Of a stretch of DNA of 64,000 bases, positions 22,934 to 32,181 are shown piece after piece. Each line of letters opens with the position of its first letter. The stretch's first letter is position 1. Below the pieces are notes generated by a model. The model was given only the letters and a program-made list of their open reading frames with translations. It searched no databases and was not told the origin of the DNA. This stretch comes from Betaproteobacteria bacterium (GTDB lineage Bacteria; Pseudomonadota; Gammaproteobacteria; Burkholderiales; Burkholderiaceae_C): NCBI GenBank assembly GCA_016704535.1, contig JADIZZ010000023.1, positions 124,001-188,000 of the forward strand. The letters run 5' to 3'. Both the position numbers and the translations under genes were made by a program.

Positions 22934-25531
22934 TCAAATCCTTTGGTCGACACCCTGGGCGAGGGTGAAGTAGCGTTCACCGACGCGGTCGGCCAGTACT
23001 GCGGCGCGGTGGCCCAGCGTCACCGACAGCGAACGCAGCGCCTGCGCAATGACGGCCTCGTCGGCACCACGCAGCGATTCCAGCGTCAGCCCGGCGCCTT
23101 CGGCCGGCAGCAAGTCCAGCAGCGGCTGCTGCGTCTCGGGCGGGCCGGGCAGCTTGCCGATCTCGGTGCGCAGCCGGCGCAGCACGCCGGCGAAGGAGCG
23201 CGGGATGGCGCTGTCCAGCACCAGCATGTCGGCCACCGCCAACAGGTCCTCGTGGCGCTGGTAGCGGGCGCGGAAGGTGATGATGCTGTCGAACAATTCC
23301 AGCAACAGGTCGATGCCGGCGGCGCTGCCCAGCGCCTGGTTCTCCAGGAAGATGCGCAGCCGCGTCGACACGGCGATCAGGCGCTCGGTCAGGCGGCCCA
23401 CGGTCATCAGGCGCCAGCCGTGGTCTCGCGTCATGCGGTCGCTCTGCGCGCCGGTCGCGGCGGCCAGCTGCAATGCCAGCCGGTCGAGCGCCGGCAGCAC
23501 TTGCGTTCGTGCGGGCAGTTCGCCGGGCGCCGTCTCCAGCGCCTGGGCGAAACCTTCGCGCATGGCGCGGATGAGGCCCCAGTGCTCGGCCGACAGGCGT
23601 TCGCGCAGCGCCATCGAGGCGCGCTCCAGCGCCGCCAGGTTGAAGGCCACGCTGGCCGTGCCCTCGTGCCCGTCGGTGCGGCCCAGCCCGGCAAGCAGCG
23701 CACGCTCGAACAGCGTGGCGCTCTGCACCAGCGTGGGCACGCCGTGGGGCGCCAGGCCCACGCGCACGGCCAGTGCCGACAGCGCCTGCAGCACCTCGGG
23801 TGGCGCGTCGCTGTCGGCGTCGATGAGCAGCAGCGTCGCTCGCGCCAGGCGCACCAGCTGCTCGGTGCGCTCGGTGTAGCGGCCCAGCCAGAACAGGTTT
23901 TCGCCGGTGCGGCTGCTGACGGGCCGGCGGCGCTGCGCGATGTCGTCGACCTGCAGGCGCTGCGGCAGCATGCTGAAGGTGTCGACCGGGCCGTCGGTGA
24001 GCACCCACGTGTCGAGGCTGGAGCCGCCACGCTGCATGCTGACGCTGCCGTCCTCGCGCCGGGCGACACGCGTCATGCCGCCCGGCAGCACGTGCCAGCG
24101 GCCACCACCGTCGGCAATCGCATACACGCGCACCATCGCAGGGCGCGTACTGAGTGCACCTTCGCCCCAGATCGGGGCGCGCGAGAAACGCAGCCGCCCT
24201 TGCACCGTCCAGGCGTCGGGGTCGTCGTCGATGGCGGCCGATTGCGACTGGCGCAGCTGCGACGTCCGCCCACCGGCCGGGAAGGTGCTGCGCACGATCT
24301 TGTCGTCGAGGTGGTGGCGCACGTCGGCCCAGGCCGCCGACTCGCCGCACCACCAGGTGGGCAGCGAGGGCAGCAGCAGCGCTTCGCCGGTCAGCCGCTC
24401 GGCGATACCGGGCATGAAACCCTGGATGGCCGGCGATTCGAGGAAGGCGCTGCCCAGCGCGTTGGCCATCACCACCGTGCCGGCACGCGCCGCCTGCAGC
24501 AGGCCGGGCACGCCCAGGGCGCTGTCGGGGCGCAGTTCCAGCGGGTCGCACCAGTCGTCGTCCAGGCGGCGCAGCAGGCCGTGCACGGGCTCCAGGCCTT
24601 CCACCGTCTTCAGGTAAAGGCGCTCGCCGCGCACGGTGAGGTCGCCGCCCTCGACCAGCGGCACGCCCAGGTAGCGCGCCAGGTAGGCGTGCTCGAAGTA
24701 GGTCTCGCTGTAGAGGCCGGGGGTCAGCAGCACGACCCGCGGGGCGCCGTCGCCCAGGGTGTGGGCCACCTCGCGGGCGGCGGCCTCCAGCGTGTCGAGC
24801 AGGCGCCGGTAGCTGCTGGCGATGTGCTGCACGTGCAGGTCGCGGAAGGCTTCGGGGAACTGGCGCGTGGCGACGAGCCGGTTGTGCATCACGTAGCCCA
24901 GCCCCGACGGGCCCTGCGTGCGCTGCGCCACCTGCCACCAGCGGCCGTCGGGCCCGCGTGCGATGTCGAAGGCGGCGATGAACAGGTGCATGCCCAGCGG
25001 CGGCGTGACGCCGATCATCGGCCGCAGCCAGCCCGGGTGGCGCAGCAGCAGCGCCGGCGGCAGCAGGCCTTCTCGCAGCAGGTGCTGCGGGCCGTAGAGG
25101 TCCGTCAGCATGCGCTGCAGCAGTTCGGCCCGCTGCACGACGCCGGCCTCGATGCCGGCCCATTCGGCCGGCTCGATCAGCAGCGGCAGCAGTTCCAGCG
25201 ACCAGGCGCGCGCCGCGGCACCGACCTTGGGGTCGTCGCTGAAGACGTTGTGCGTGACGCCGTCCATCTGGATGCGTTGCGCCACCTGGCCGACGCGGCG
25301 ATCGAGTTCGTCGGCCAGTTCGGTACCGGCAGCGGGCGCCGGCAGTGCCAGCGCAAAACGTCGCCAGGCGTCGCGCAGCGTGCCGTCGGGCTGGCGCAGT
25401 TCGTCCCACACTCCCGTTTCGGCCGGCAGGGCGCGCGAGCTCAGCGTGTGCAGCGCTGCGGGGCCGACGCCGGGGGCGGCGTCGAAGGGCAGCGAACTCT
25501 GCGACTGGGACTGCGACTGCGATTGCGCCAT
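22934..25531 (-). CDS. Circularly permuted ATP-grasp / alpha-E fusion protein
   Basis: An 865-residue fusion. Residues about 60-500 are a circularly permuted ATP-grasp domain (VVLLTPGLYSETYFEHAYLARYLG, VEPVHGLLRRLDDDWCDP-like block, NALGSAFLESPAIQGFMP). From about residue 545 (RTGENLFWLGRYTERTEQLVRLAR) the rest is an alpha-E domain. It is therefore the fused counterpart of the two separate genes at 19.5-21.9 kb. The ATP-grasp half lacks the exact VVKEVHGAGGYG block of the stand-alone copy, so catalysis may differ. The N-terminus begins with a Ser-Gln repeat (SQ five times). The start, ATG 25531, is 23 bases after the DUF2126 gene stop. Confidence 0.9.
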   Translation of the reverse strand: MAQSQSQSQSQSSLPFDAAPGVGPAALHTLSSRALPAETGVWDELRQPDGTLRDAWRRFALALPAPAAGTELADELDRRVGQVAQRIQMDGVTHNVFSDDPKVGAAARAWSLELLPLLIEPAEWAGIEAGVVQRAELLQRMLTDLYGPQHLLREGLLPPALLLRHPGWLRPMIGVTPPLGMHLFIAAFDIARGPDGRWWQVAQRTQGPSGLGYVMHNRLVATRQFPEAFRDLHVQHIASSYRRLLDTLEAAAREVAHTLGDGAPRVVLLTPGLYSETYFEHAYLARYLGVPLVEGGDLTVRGERLYLKTVEGLEPVHGLLRRLDDDWCDPLELRPDSALGVPGLLQAARAGTVVMANALGSAFLESPAIQGFMPGIAERLTGEALLLPSLPTWWCGESAAWADVRHHLDDKIVRSTFPAGGRTSQLRQSQSAAIDDDPDAWTVQGRLRFSRAPIWGEGALSTRPAMVRVYAIADGGGRWHVLPGGMTRVARREDGSVSMQRGGSSLDTWVLTDGPVDTFSMLPQRLQVDDIAQRRRPVSSRTGENLFWLGRYTERTEQLVRLARATLLLIDADSDAPPEVLQALSALAVRVGLAPHGVPTLVQSATLFERALLAGLGRTDGHEGTASVAFNLAALERASMALRERLSAEHWGLIRAMREGFAQALETAPGELPARTQVLPALDRLALQLAAATGAQSDRMTRDHGWRLMTVGRLTERLIAVSTRLRIFLENQALGSAAGIDLLLELFDSIITFRARYQRHEDLLAVADMLVLDSAIPRSFAGVLRRLRTEIGKLPGPPETQQPLLDLLPAEGAGLTLESLRGADEAVIAQALRSLSVTLGHRAAVLADRVGERYFTLAQGVDQRI

Positions 25532-25554
25532 GACGCCCGGAATTGCCCGACCGC

Positions 25555-28500
25555 TCAGACCCGCAGGTCCATCGTGAACGGATGCTCCAGGCTCGGTGCG
25601 GCCACCTGCACGTCCACCGTGCCCGGCGTGTGGCCGAAGCGGAAGAAGCGCGACAGGCGCCGGCTCTCGGCCTCGTAGCTGTTGACCGGGAAGGTCTCGT
25701 GGCTGCGGCCGCCCGGGTGCGCCACGTGGTAGCGGCAACCGCCCATGCTGCGGCGATGCCAGGTGTCGACGAGGTCGATGGTCAATGGCACGTGCACCTT
25801 GATCGTCGGGTGCAGCGCGGAAGGCGGCTGCCAGGCGCGGTAGCGCACGCCGCCGACGAACTCGCCCACCCGCCCGGTGGACTGCAGCGGCAGCGCGCGG
25901 CCGTTGACCGTCACCACGTGACGGTTGCCGTTGAGGCCCGTCGCCTTGACTTCCAGCCGTTCCAGCGACGAATCGACATAACGCACCGTGCCGCCGGCCG
26001 AACCCTCTTCGCCCATCACGTGCCAGGGTTCGAGCGCGTTGCGCAACGTGAGCTCGACGCCACCCACCGCGATGTCGCCGATGAGCGGGAAGCGGAAGGC
26101 GAAGTGCGGCGCGAACCAGGCCGGGTCGAAAGCGAAGCCGGCCGCGTTCAGGTCGGCCATCACGTCGTCGAAGTCGATCTGCACGAAGGTGGGCAGCAGG
26201 AAGCGGTCGTGCAGACCGGTGCCCCAGCGTGTCAGCCGCGTGGCGCCGCGGCCGCGGTAGGGTTCCTTCCAGAACCAGGCCAGCATGGCCCGCAGCAGCA
26301 GCTGCTGCGCCAGGCTCATGCGTGAGTGCGGCGGCATCTCGAAGGCACGCAGTTCCAGCAGGCCCAGGCGGCCCGTCGGACCATCGGGCGAATAGAGCTT
26401 GTCGATGCAGAACTCGCTGCGGTGGGTGTTGCCCGTCACGTCCACGAGCAGGTTGCGCAGCGTGCGGTCGACGATCCACGGCGGCACGCTGCCGTACAGC
26501 GCGAGCTGGCGTTCGAGTTCGTCGAGGCCGATCTCGACCTCGTAGACCTGGTCGCCGCGCGCCTCGTCGAAGCGCGGCGCCTGGCTCGTCGGGCCGATGA
26601 ACATGCCGCTGAACAGATAGCTCAGCGAGGGGTGGTTGTGCCAGTAGGTGATGAGGCTGGCCAGCAGGTCGGGCCGGCGCAGGAAGGGGCTGTCGGCCGG
26701 CGTGGCGCCGCCGAGCACGAAGTGGTTGCCGCCACCGGTGCCGGTGTGGCGACCGTCGAGCATGAACTTCTCGGTGGACAGGCGTGTCTGGTGCGCGGCC
26801 TCGTAGAGGAACTCGGTGTGGTCGACGAGCTGGGCCCAGCTGTGCGCGGGGTGGATGTTGACCTCGATGACGCCCGGGTCGGGCGTGACCGAAAGCGTCT
26901 TCAGGCGCGGGTCGCGCGGCGGCGGGTAGCCTTCGATGACGATCTTCATCGCCAGCTCGGCACAGGTGGCCTCGAGCGCGGCCACGAGTTCGAGGTAATC
27001 CTCCAGGTGCTTCAGCGGCGGCATGAAGACGTAGAGCACGCCGCTCTTGCCGCCGTGGGCTTCCTCGGCCTTGGGGCCGTTGCCGCGCTGCGGGTCGCGT
27101 ACCTCTACGCACAACGCGGTGCGGGTGAGCTCACCGGCCGACTCGAAGTGGCCGGGCACGGCCAGCGGGTCGCGCGGGAAAGGCGTGACGGGGTCGTGCT
27201 CGGTGCCCATGCGATCGAGGCCGGTGCCGATGCTGCCGTCACCGGGCGGGCCGGCCACGGCCCCGTGGCCCAGCAGCCCGGCGCCGGCGTCGGCGCTGAA
27301 AGCCTCATGGTCCAGGCCTGCATCCCCCAGGCCCACCGAGCCGCCGGCCGGTCGCTGCAGTGCCTGCTGCATGCGCAAGGCCGCGGCCGAAGGCAACGCA
27401 GCCTGCGGCGCGAACGGGTCCTGCGCCATCGTCCAGGGCAGGTCACCCTTGGCCGCCCAAGCCTGCGAGTCCAGCGGCAGCCGCCAGCCCATCGGCGAGT
27501 CGCCGGGAATCAGGTACATGCGGTCGTCGCGCAGGAACCAGGGCCCGGTCACCCAGGCCGGGCCCGCCGTCGTGGCCTGCCATTCACGCTTGAGCGGCAG
27601 CACGTAGCCCACGGCGGCGTCCAGCCCCTGCGTGAAGACGCGGCGCAGGCGCGCACGTTCCAGTTCGTCGTCGAGCCGCGCGTCGAAGGGGTCGACGTTC
27701 ACCGGCAGCCGGCGTTCGCGCCACAGGTAGTAGTAGGTGTCCTCGTAGGCCGCTTGCACGAAGCTGGTGTCCAGCCCCAGGCGGCGCGTCAGCGTGTGCA
27801 GGAAGGTCTTCGCGTCGTCGGCGGTGTAGTGATAGGTCTCGCGCTCGTCGGCGAAGAGGCTGGGGTCGGTCCAGCACGGCTGACCGTCGGCACGCCAGCA
27901 GATGCTCAGCGCCCAGCGCGGCAGCTGCTCGCCCGGGTACCACTTGCCCTGGCCGAAGTGCAGGAAGGCGCCCTTGCCGTACTTCGCCGCCAGCTTGTGC
28001 ACCAGCGCCGTGGCCAGGCCGCGTTTGGTGGGGCCCAGGGCATCGGTGTTCCATTCGGCGGCGTCGCGGTCGTCGACGGCCACGAAGGTGGGCTCGCCAC
28101 CCTGCGTCAGGCGCACGTCCTGGGCTTCGAGCTTGGCGTCGACTTCGTGGCCCAGCGTTTCGATGGCGCGCCATTGCTCGTCGCTGTAGGGCAGCGTGAC
28201 CCGCGGCGACTCGTAGATGCGCGTGACCTGCATGTGGTGCGAGAACTCGACCTCGCACTTGTCCACCGCGCCACTCACCGGCGCGGCGGTGCTGGGCTCG
28301 GGTGTGCAGGCCACGGGGATGTGGCCCTCGCCGGCGAGCAGGCCGCTCGTGGGATCGAGGCCGATCCAGCCGGCTCCCGGCAGGTAGACCTCGCACCAGG
28401 CGTGCAGGTCGGTGAAGTCGTGTTCGGCGCCGCTGGGGCCGTCCAGGCTCTTCACGTCGGGCTTGAGCTGGATGAGGTAGCCCGAGACGAAGCGTGCCGC

Positions 28501-29088
28501 CAACCCCAGGTGGCGCAGCGCCTGCACCAGCAACCAGCCGGTGTCGCGGCAGGAGCCGCTGCCGTTGGTCAGCGTGACTTCCGGCGTCTGCACGCCGGGC
28601 TCCATGCGGATGAGGTAGCGGATGTCGTGCTGCAGGCGCTGGTTGATGCCGACCAGGAAGTCGATGGTGCGCTGCTTCTCCAGGGAAACACTTTCGACGA
28701 AGGCCTTGAACTTCGGGGTCAGCGGCGTCTTCGCCAGGTAGGGCACGAGGTCGAGTGCGGCCTCTTCGGTGTAAGTGAAGGGGAAGTTCTCTGCCTCGGG
28801 CTCGAGGAAAAAGTCGAAGGGGTTCAGCACCGACATTTCGGCCACGAGATCGACCGTGACCTTGAACTCGCGTGCCATCTCGGGGAAGACCAGGCGCGCC
28901 GCGTAGTTGGCAAAGGGGTCCTGTTGCCAGTTGATGAAGTGGCCGGCGGGTTCGACGCGCAGCGAGTAGCTCAGGATGCGGGTGCGGCAGTGCGGCGCCG
29001 GACGCAGCCGCACGACCTGGGGGCCGATCGTGACGCGGCGGTCGTAGCGGTAATGCGTGACGTGGTTCAGCGCGACATGGATGGACAC
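25555..29088 (-). CDS. DUF2126 transglutaminase-like protein, large
   Basis: An 1177-residue protein with an N-terminal transglutaminase module (triad Cys180 in GSCRDTG, His229 in LHAWCEV, Asp245 in IGLDPTSG) followed by a large DUF2126 domain from about residue 300 to the end. The latter includes DVRLTQGGEPTFVAVDD, GGGNHFVLGGATPADSPF and a C-terminal beta-rich region. DUF2126 has been compared to glutamine-synthetase/amidoligase-like folds, and the gene always travels with ATP-grasp and alpha-E genes. It is the first gene of the minus-strand locus and is probably cytoplasmic. The start at ATG 29088 matches the family; the ribosome site is weak. Confidence 0.92.
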   Translation of the reverse strand: MSIHVALNHVTHYRYDRRVTIGPQVVRLRPAPHCRTRILSYSLRVEPAGHFINWQQDPFANYAARLVFPEMAREFKVTVDLVAEMSVLNPFDFFLEPEAENFPFTYTEEAALDLVPYLAKTPLTPKFKAFVESVSLEKQRTIDFLVGINQRLQHDIRYLIRMEPGVQTPEVTLTNGSGSCRDTGWLLVQALRHLGLAARFVSGYLIQLKPDVKSLDGPSGAEHDFTDLHAWCEVYLPGAGWIGLDPTSGLLAGEGHIPVACTPEPSTAAPVSGAVDKCEVEFSHHMQVTRIYESPRVTLPYSDEQWRAIETLGHEVDAKLEAQDVRLTQGGEPTFVAVDDRDAAEWNTDALGPTKRGLATALVHKLAAKYGKGAFLHFGQGKWYPGEQLPRWALSICWRADGQPCWTDPSLFADERETYHYTADDAKTFLHTLTRRLGLDTSFVQAAYEDTYYYLWRERRLPVNVDPFDARLDDELERARLRRVFTQGLDAAVGYVLPLKREWQATTAGPAWVTGPWFLRDDRMYLIPGDSPMGWRLPLDSQAWAAKGDLPWTMAQDPFAPQAALPSAAALRMQQALQRPAGGSVGLGDAGLDHEAFSADAGAGLLGHGAVAGPPGDGSIGTGLDRMGTEHDPVTPFPRDPLAVPGHFESAGELTRTALCVEVRDPQRGNGPKAEEAHGGKSGVLYVFMPPLKHLEDYLELVAALEATCAELAMKIVIEGYPPPRDPRLKTLSVTPDPGVIEVNIHPAHSWAQLVDHTEFLYEAAHQTRLSTEKFMLDGRHTGTGGGNHFVLGGATPADSPFLRRPDLLASLITYWHNHPSLSYLFSGMFIGPTSQAPRFDEARGDQVYEVEIGLDELERQLALYGSVPPWIVDRTLRNLLVDVTGNTHRSEFCIDKLYSPDGPTGRLGLLELRAFEMPPHSRMSLAQQLLLRAMLAWFWKEPYRGRGATRLTRWGTGLHDRFLLPTFVQIDFDDVMADLNAAGFAFDPAWFAPHFAFRFPLIGDIAVGGVELTLRNALEPWHVMGEEGSAGGTVRYVDSSLERLEVKATGLNGNRHVVTVNGRALPLQSTGRVGEFVGGVRYRAWQPPSALHPTIKVHVPLTIDLVDTWHRRSMGGCRYHVAHPGGRSHETFPVNSYEAESRRLSRFFRFGHTPGTVDVQVAAPSLEHPFTMDLRV

Positions 29089-29178
29089 GGGCTAGGGCTC
29101 CTGGGCTTTCGGGGATCGGCCAGAGGTTCTTGCAAGCGGCGGGCCACCTTGGGGCTCTCTTGGCTGCGGCGTGGGCTT

Positions 29179-31656
29179 TCAGGGGGCCGCCGCCGCGGAA
29201 TCGACATGTCGATGATGCCAGTAACGCCTGGCCACATCGCGTGTGCACAGGCCGACTGCGGGCGCGGCGACGTCAGCGTCTGCAGGCCTGCGCGCTGCCG
29301 CAGGCCAGGTCCAGGCCCCGCAGCGGTCGCTGCGCACCACGGCGATGCCGCGGGCTTCGTAGCGCGCCAGCACGGGCGGCGCCGGATGACCGAAGCGGCT
29401 GCGGTAGCCCGCCTGCACCACGGCTACGCTGGAGCCGACGGCGTCCAGGAAGGCGCCGGTGGAGGAGGTCTTGCTGCCGTGGTGCGGCACCAGCAGCGCG
29501 TCGCTGCGCAGCTTGGCCGCGTCGCGCTGCAGCAGCGCGGCTTCCTGGGCGGCTTCGATATCGCCGGTGAGCAGCGCGCTGGCGCCTTCCGCAGCTTGCA
29601 CGCGCAGCACGCAGCTCAGGGCGTTGGGTTTCAGCGGCAGCGCCAGTTCGGACGGCGTGGGGTGCAGCAGTTCGAAGGCCACGCCGTCCCACTGCCAGCG
29701 CTGCCCGGCGATGCAGGGTCGGTGCGGCAGGCCGCGCTCGGTCAGCGACTGGCGCATCGGGTGCTCGTCGGCCAGCGAACTTGACACCGCGGCCACCGGC
29801 ACGCCGGCCAGCAGCGTGGCGGCGCCGCCCACGTGGTCGCTGTCGCGGTGGCTCAGCATCAGCAGGTCGACCCGCGTCTCGCCACGCGCCCTCAGCAGCG
29901 GCAGCAGCACACGCCCGCCGGCATCGGACTCGGGCGTGTAGGCCGGGCCGGTGTCGTAGACCAGCAGGTGGCTGCGCGTGCGCACCAGCACCGCCGTGCC
30001 CTGCCCGACATCGGCCGCGACCAGCTCGAACTGCCCCAGCGGCGGGAGCGGCACATGCGGCGCCAGCAACGGCAGCGCCAGCGGCAAGGCCAGCAGGCGC
30101 AGGCGCCAGGGCAGCGGCAGCACCGCCAGGGCGCCGGCCAACAGCCCGCAGGCCACGGCCCAGATCGGCGCGGCGGCCGCCGACCACTGCGCCAGCGGCA
30201 GGCCGGCCAGCGCCTGAAGTGCATCCGTCAGGCCCTGCACGAGAAAGGCCGCCACGCTCCACAGCGGTGGCAGCAGCACACCCATCATGGCCAGCGGCAC
30301 GACGAGCAGGGTGACCAGCGGTATCGCCACGAGGTTGGCCGCGAAGCCCACGAGCGATATCTGCTGAAAGAAAACCAGCGTCAACGGCGCCAGGCCCACG
30401 GTGGCCACGGCCTGTGTGCGCAGACCCGCCCGGACCGCCTGCGCCGCACGGGCCGGCCAGCCGGCGACCGCGGGCGCCAGACGCTGCGCCGGCTCTGAAG
30501 CCACCAACAGCGCCACTGCAAGGAAGGACAGCCAGAAGCCCGGCTGCAACATCGCCCACGGATCGGCCGCCGTGACGGCCAGCGCGGCAGCCAGCAGCAC
30601 GGCCGGCAGCGGCCAGCGCACACCCGCGCTGCGCAGCAGAACGACGACGGCGATCATGCCCACCGTCCGCTGCGCCGGCACACCCCAGCCCGCCAGCAGC
30701 GCGTAGCCGGCCGCGGCCAGCAGCCCGCCCCAGCGGGCCGCCTGCGGCGCGGGCAGCGCCAGCGGCAGCCGAGGGTGGCAACGCCACAGCCAGCCAGTGA
30801 CGCCGCCAGCCAACCAGGCGAACATCGTGACGTGCAGGCCCGAGATGCTCATCAGGTGCGCCACCCCGGTGATGCGGAAGAGCTCCCAGCCCGCGCGGTC
30901 GATGGCGGCCTGGTCGCCAATCAGCAACGCCGCCAGCACACCGGCCGTGGCGGTGTCGCTCACTTGGCGCTGCAGCGCGTCGCGCAAGGTCTGGCGCAGC
31001 CTTTCCACCGGCGCTCCGGCGGCGTCGGCCAGCTTCAGCGCCGGCGTCTCGGGGCGCGCGCGCACGGTACCGCTGGCACCCAGGCCGCGTTCGAACATCC
31101 ACAGCTCCAGGTCGAAACCGTGCGGGTTGAAGCTGCCGTGCGGCTGGCGCAGGCGCACCGGCAGGCGCCAGCGCTGGCCGGCGCGCAGTTCCTCCGCCGG
31201 TCCGCTGAGCAGCGCGTCGCCGTCGGGCCCGCGGTACCAGCCCAAGGACAAGCGCGGCGGCAGTGCCACCGGTGCACCGCCCAGCGTTGCGCTCTCGGTG
31301 GACAGCACGAAACGGGTGCCGATCAGGTCGACACGCGGCAGCTCGGCCACGACGCCGGTGACGATCAGGTCCGCACCTTCCAGCGCCGCCGGCAGGCCGG
31401 CCCGTAGCGCCTGCGAGGCCCGCAACGTGGTGGTGGCAAAGCCCATTGCGCCGGCGCACAGTGCCAGCAGCAGCGCAGCGCCGGCCTGGCGACGCCAGCG
31501 CCAGACGGCCAGCGCAAGAAGCGCCGCAGCCACGCCCACTGCCCAGGCCAGCGCGTCAGTCCACAACTCGGCCTGGCGCAGTTGCAGCGCCAGGCCGGCG
31601 AACCAGCCGGCCGCCAGCCAACCGCCCCGCAGCGCCGGGCCCCAGACGACGTTCAT
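29179..31656 (-). CDS. comEC: ComEC/Rec2 family DNA uptake channel
   Basis: An 825-residue inner-membrane protein for passage of transforming DNA. It has an N-terminal hydrophobic and soluble region (DUF4131 type), the Competence helical bundle (ITGVAHLMSISGLHVTMFAWL, then several helices) and a C-terminal metallo-beta-lactamase-like domain with HRDSDHVGGA and the second metal-site segment VPHHGSKTSSTGAF. All three parts are intact and the length is normal. It is divergent from ridA with 63 bases between starts. Natural competence would need pilus genes outside the window. Confidence 0.93.
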   Translation of the reverse strand: MNVVWGPALRGGWLAAGWFAGLALQLRQAELWTDALAWAVGVAAALLALAVWRWRRQAGAALLLALCAGAMGFATTTLRASQALRAGLPAALEGADLIVTGVVAELPRVDLIGTRFVLSTESATLGGAPVALPPRLSLGWYRGPDGDALLSGPAEELRAGQRWRLPVRLRQPHGSFNPHGFDLELWMFERGLGASGTVRARPETPALKLADAAGAPVERLRQTLRDALQRQVSDTATAGVLAALLIGDQAAIDRAGWELFRITGVAHLMSISGLHVTMFAWLAGGVTGWLWRCHPRLPLALPAPQAARWGGLLAAAGYALLAGWGVPAQRTVGMIAVVVLLRSAGVRWPLPAVLLAAALAVTAADPWAMLQPGFWLSFLAVALLVASEPAQRLAPAVAGWPARAAQAVRAGLRTQAVATVGLAPLTLVFFQQISLVGFAANLVAIPLVTLLVVPLAMMGVLLPPLWSVAAFLVQGLTDALQALAGLPLAQWSAAAAPIWAVACGLLAGALAVLPLPWRLRLLALPLALPLLAPHVPLPPLGQFELVAADVGQGTAVLVRTRSHLLVYDTGPAYTPESDAGGRVLLPLLRARGETRVDLLMLSHRDSDHVGGAATLLAGVPVAAVSSSLADEHPMRQSLTERGLPHRPCIAGQRWQWDGVAFELLHPTPSELALPLKPNALSCVLRVQAAEGASALLTGDIEAAQEAALLQRDAAKLRSDALLVPHHGSKTSSTGAFLDAVGSSVAVVQAGYRSRFGHPAPPVLARYEARGIAVVRSDRCGAWTWPAAARRPADADVAAPAVGLCTRDVARRYWHHRHVDSAAAAP

Positions 31657-31719
31657 CGGGCCAGTCTAGGGGCCGGTGTAGCATGCCGCGCCCCCCTCAA
31701 GAGCCCCCCCGAAAGTGCC

Positions 31720-32181
31720 ATGACCACCATCGCCGAACGTCTGCAAGCCCTGTCCATCACCCTGCCGCCGGTGGCGGTGCCGGCCGCGGCCTACGTGCCC
31801 TTCGTGCGCAGCGGCCCGCTGGTGTTCATCTCGGGCCACATCGCCCGGCGCGAGGGCAAGCCCGTGGTGGGCCAGCTCGGCACGTCGATGGGCACCGAAG
31901 ACGGCAAGGCCGCCGCGCGCGCCGTGGCCATCGACCTGCTGGGTACGCTGCAGGCGGCCGTGGGCGACCTGGCGAAGGTCAAACGCATCGTCAAGGTGCT
32001 CAGCCTGGTGAACAGCGCGCCCAACTACACCGAACATCACCTGGTGACCAACGGCGCCAGCGAATTGCTGGTGGCCGTGTTCGGCCCCGAGGTCGGCGCA
32101 CATGCCCGCAGCGCCTTCGGTGTGGCGCAGCTGCCGATGGGCGCCTGCGTGGAGATCGAACTCATCGCCGAGGTGGAATGA
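31720..32181 (+). CDS. RidA family protein
   Basis: A 153-residue YjgF/YER057c/UK114-type protein. RidA proteins hydrolyse reactive enamine/imine intermediates or, in other subgroups, have unknown roles. The family pattern is visible (GPLVFISGHIARREGKPV, LGTLQAAVGDLAKVKRIVK, and the closing LPMGACVEIELIAEVE). The conserved Arg typical of true RidA (in the R-x-A-V-x-V motif near the C-terminus) is replaced: the sequence here is RSAFGVAQLPMGACVE. It therefore resembles the longer Rid4-7-like or UK114-related subgroup. Its stop overlaps the DsbB start by ATGA. Confidence 0.9.
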   Translation: MTTIAERLQALSITLPPVAVPAAAYVPFVRSGPLVFISGHIARREGKPVVGQLGTSMGTEDGKAAARAVAIDLLGTLQAAVGDLAKVKRIVKVLSLVNSAPNYTEHHLVTNGASELLVAVFGPEVGAHARSAFGVAQLPMGACVEIELIAEVE

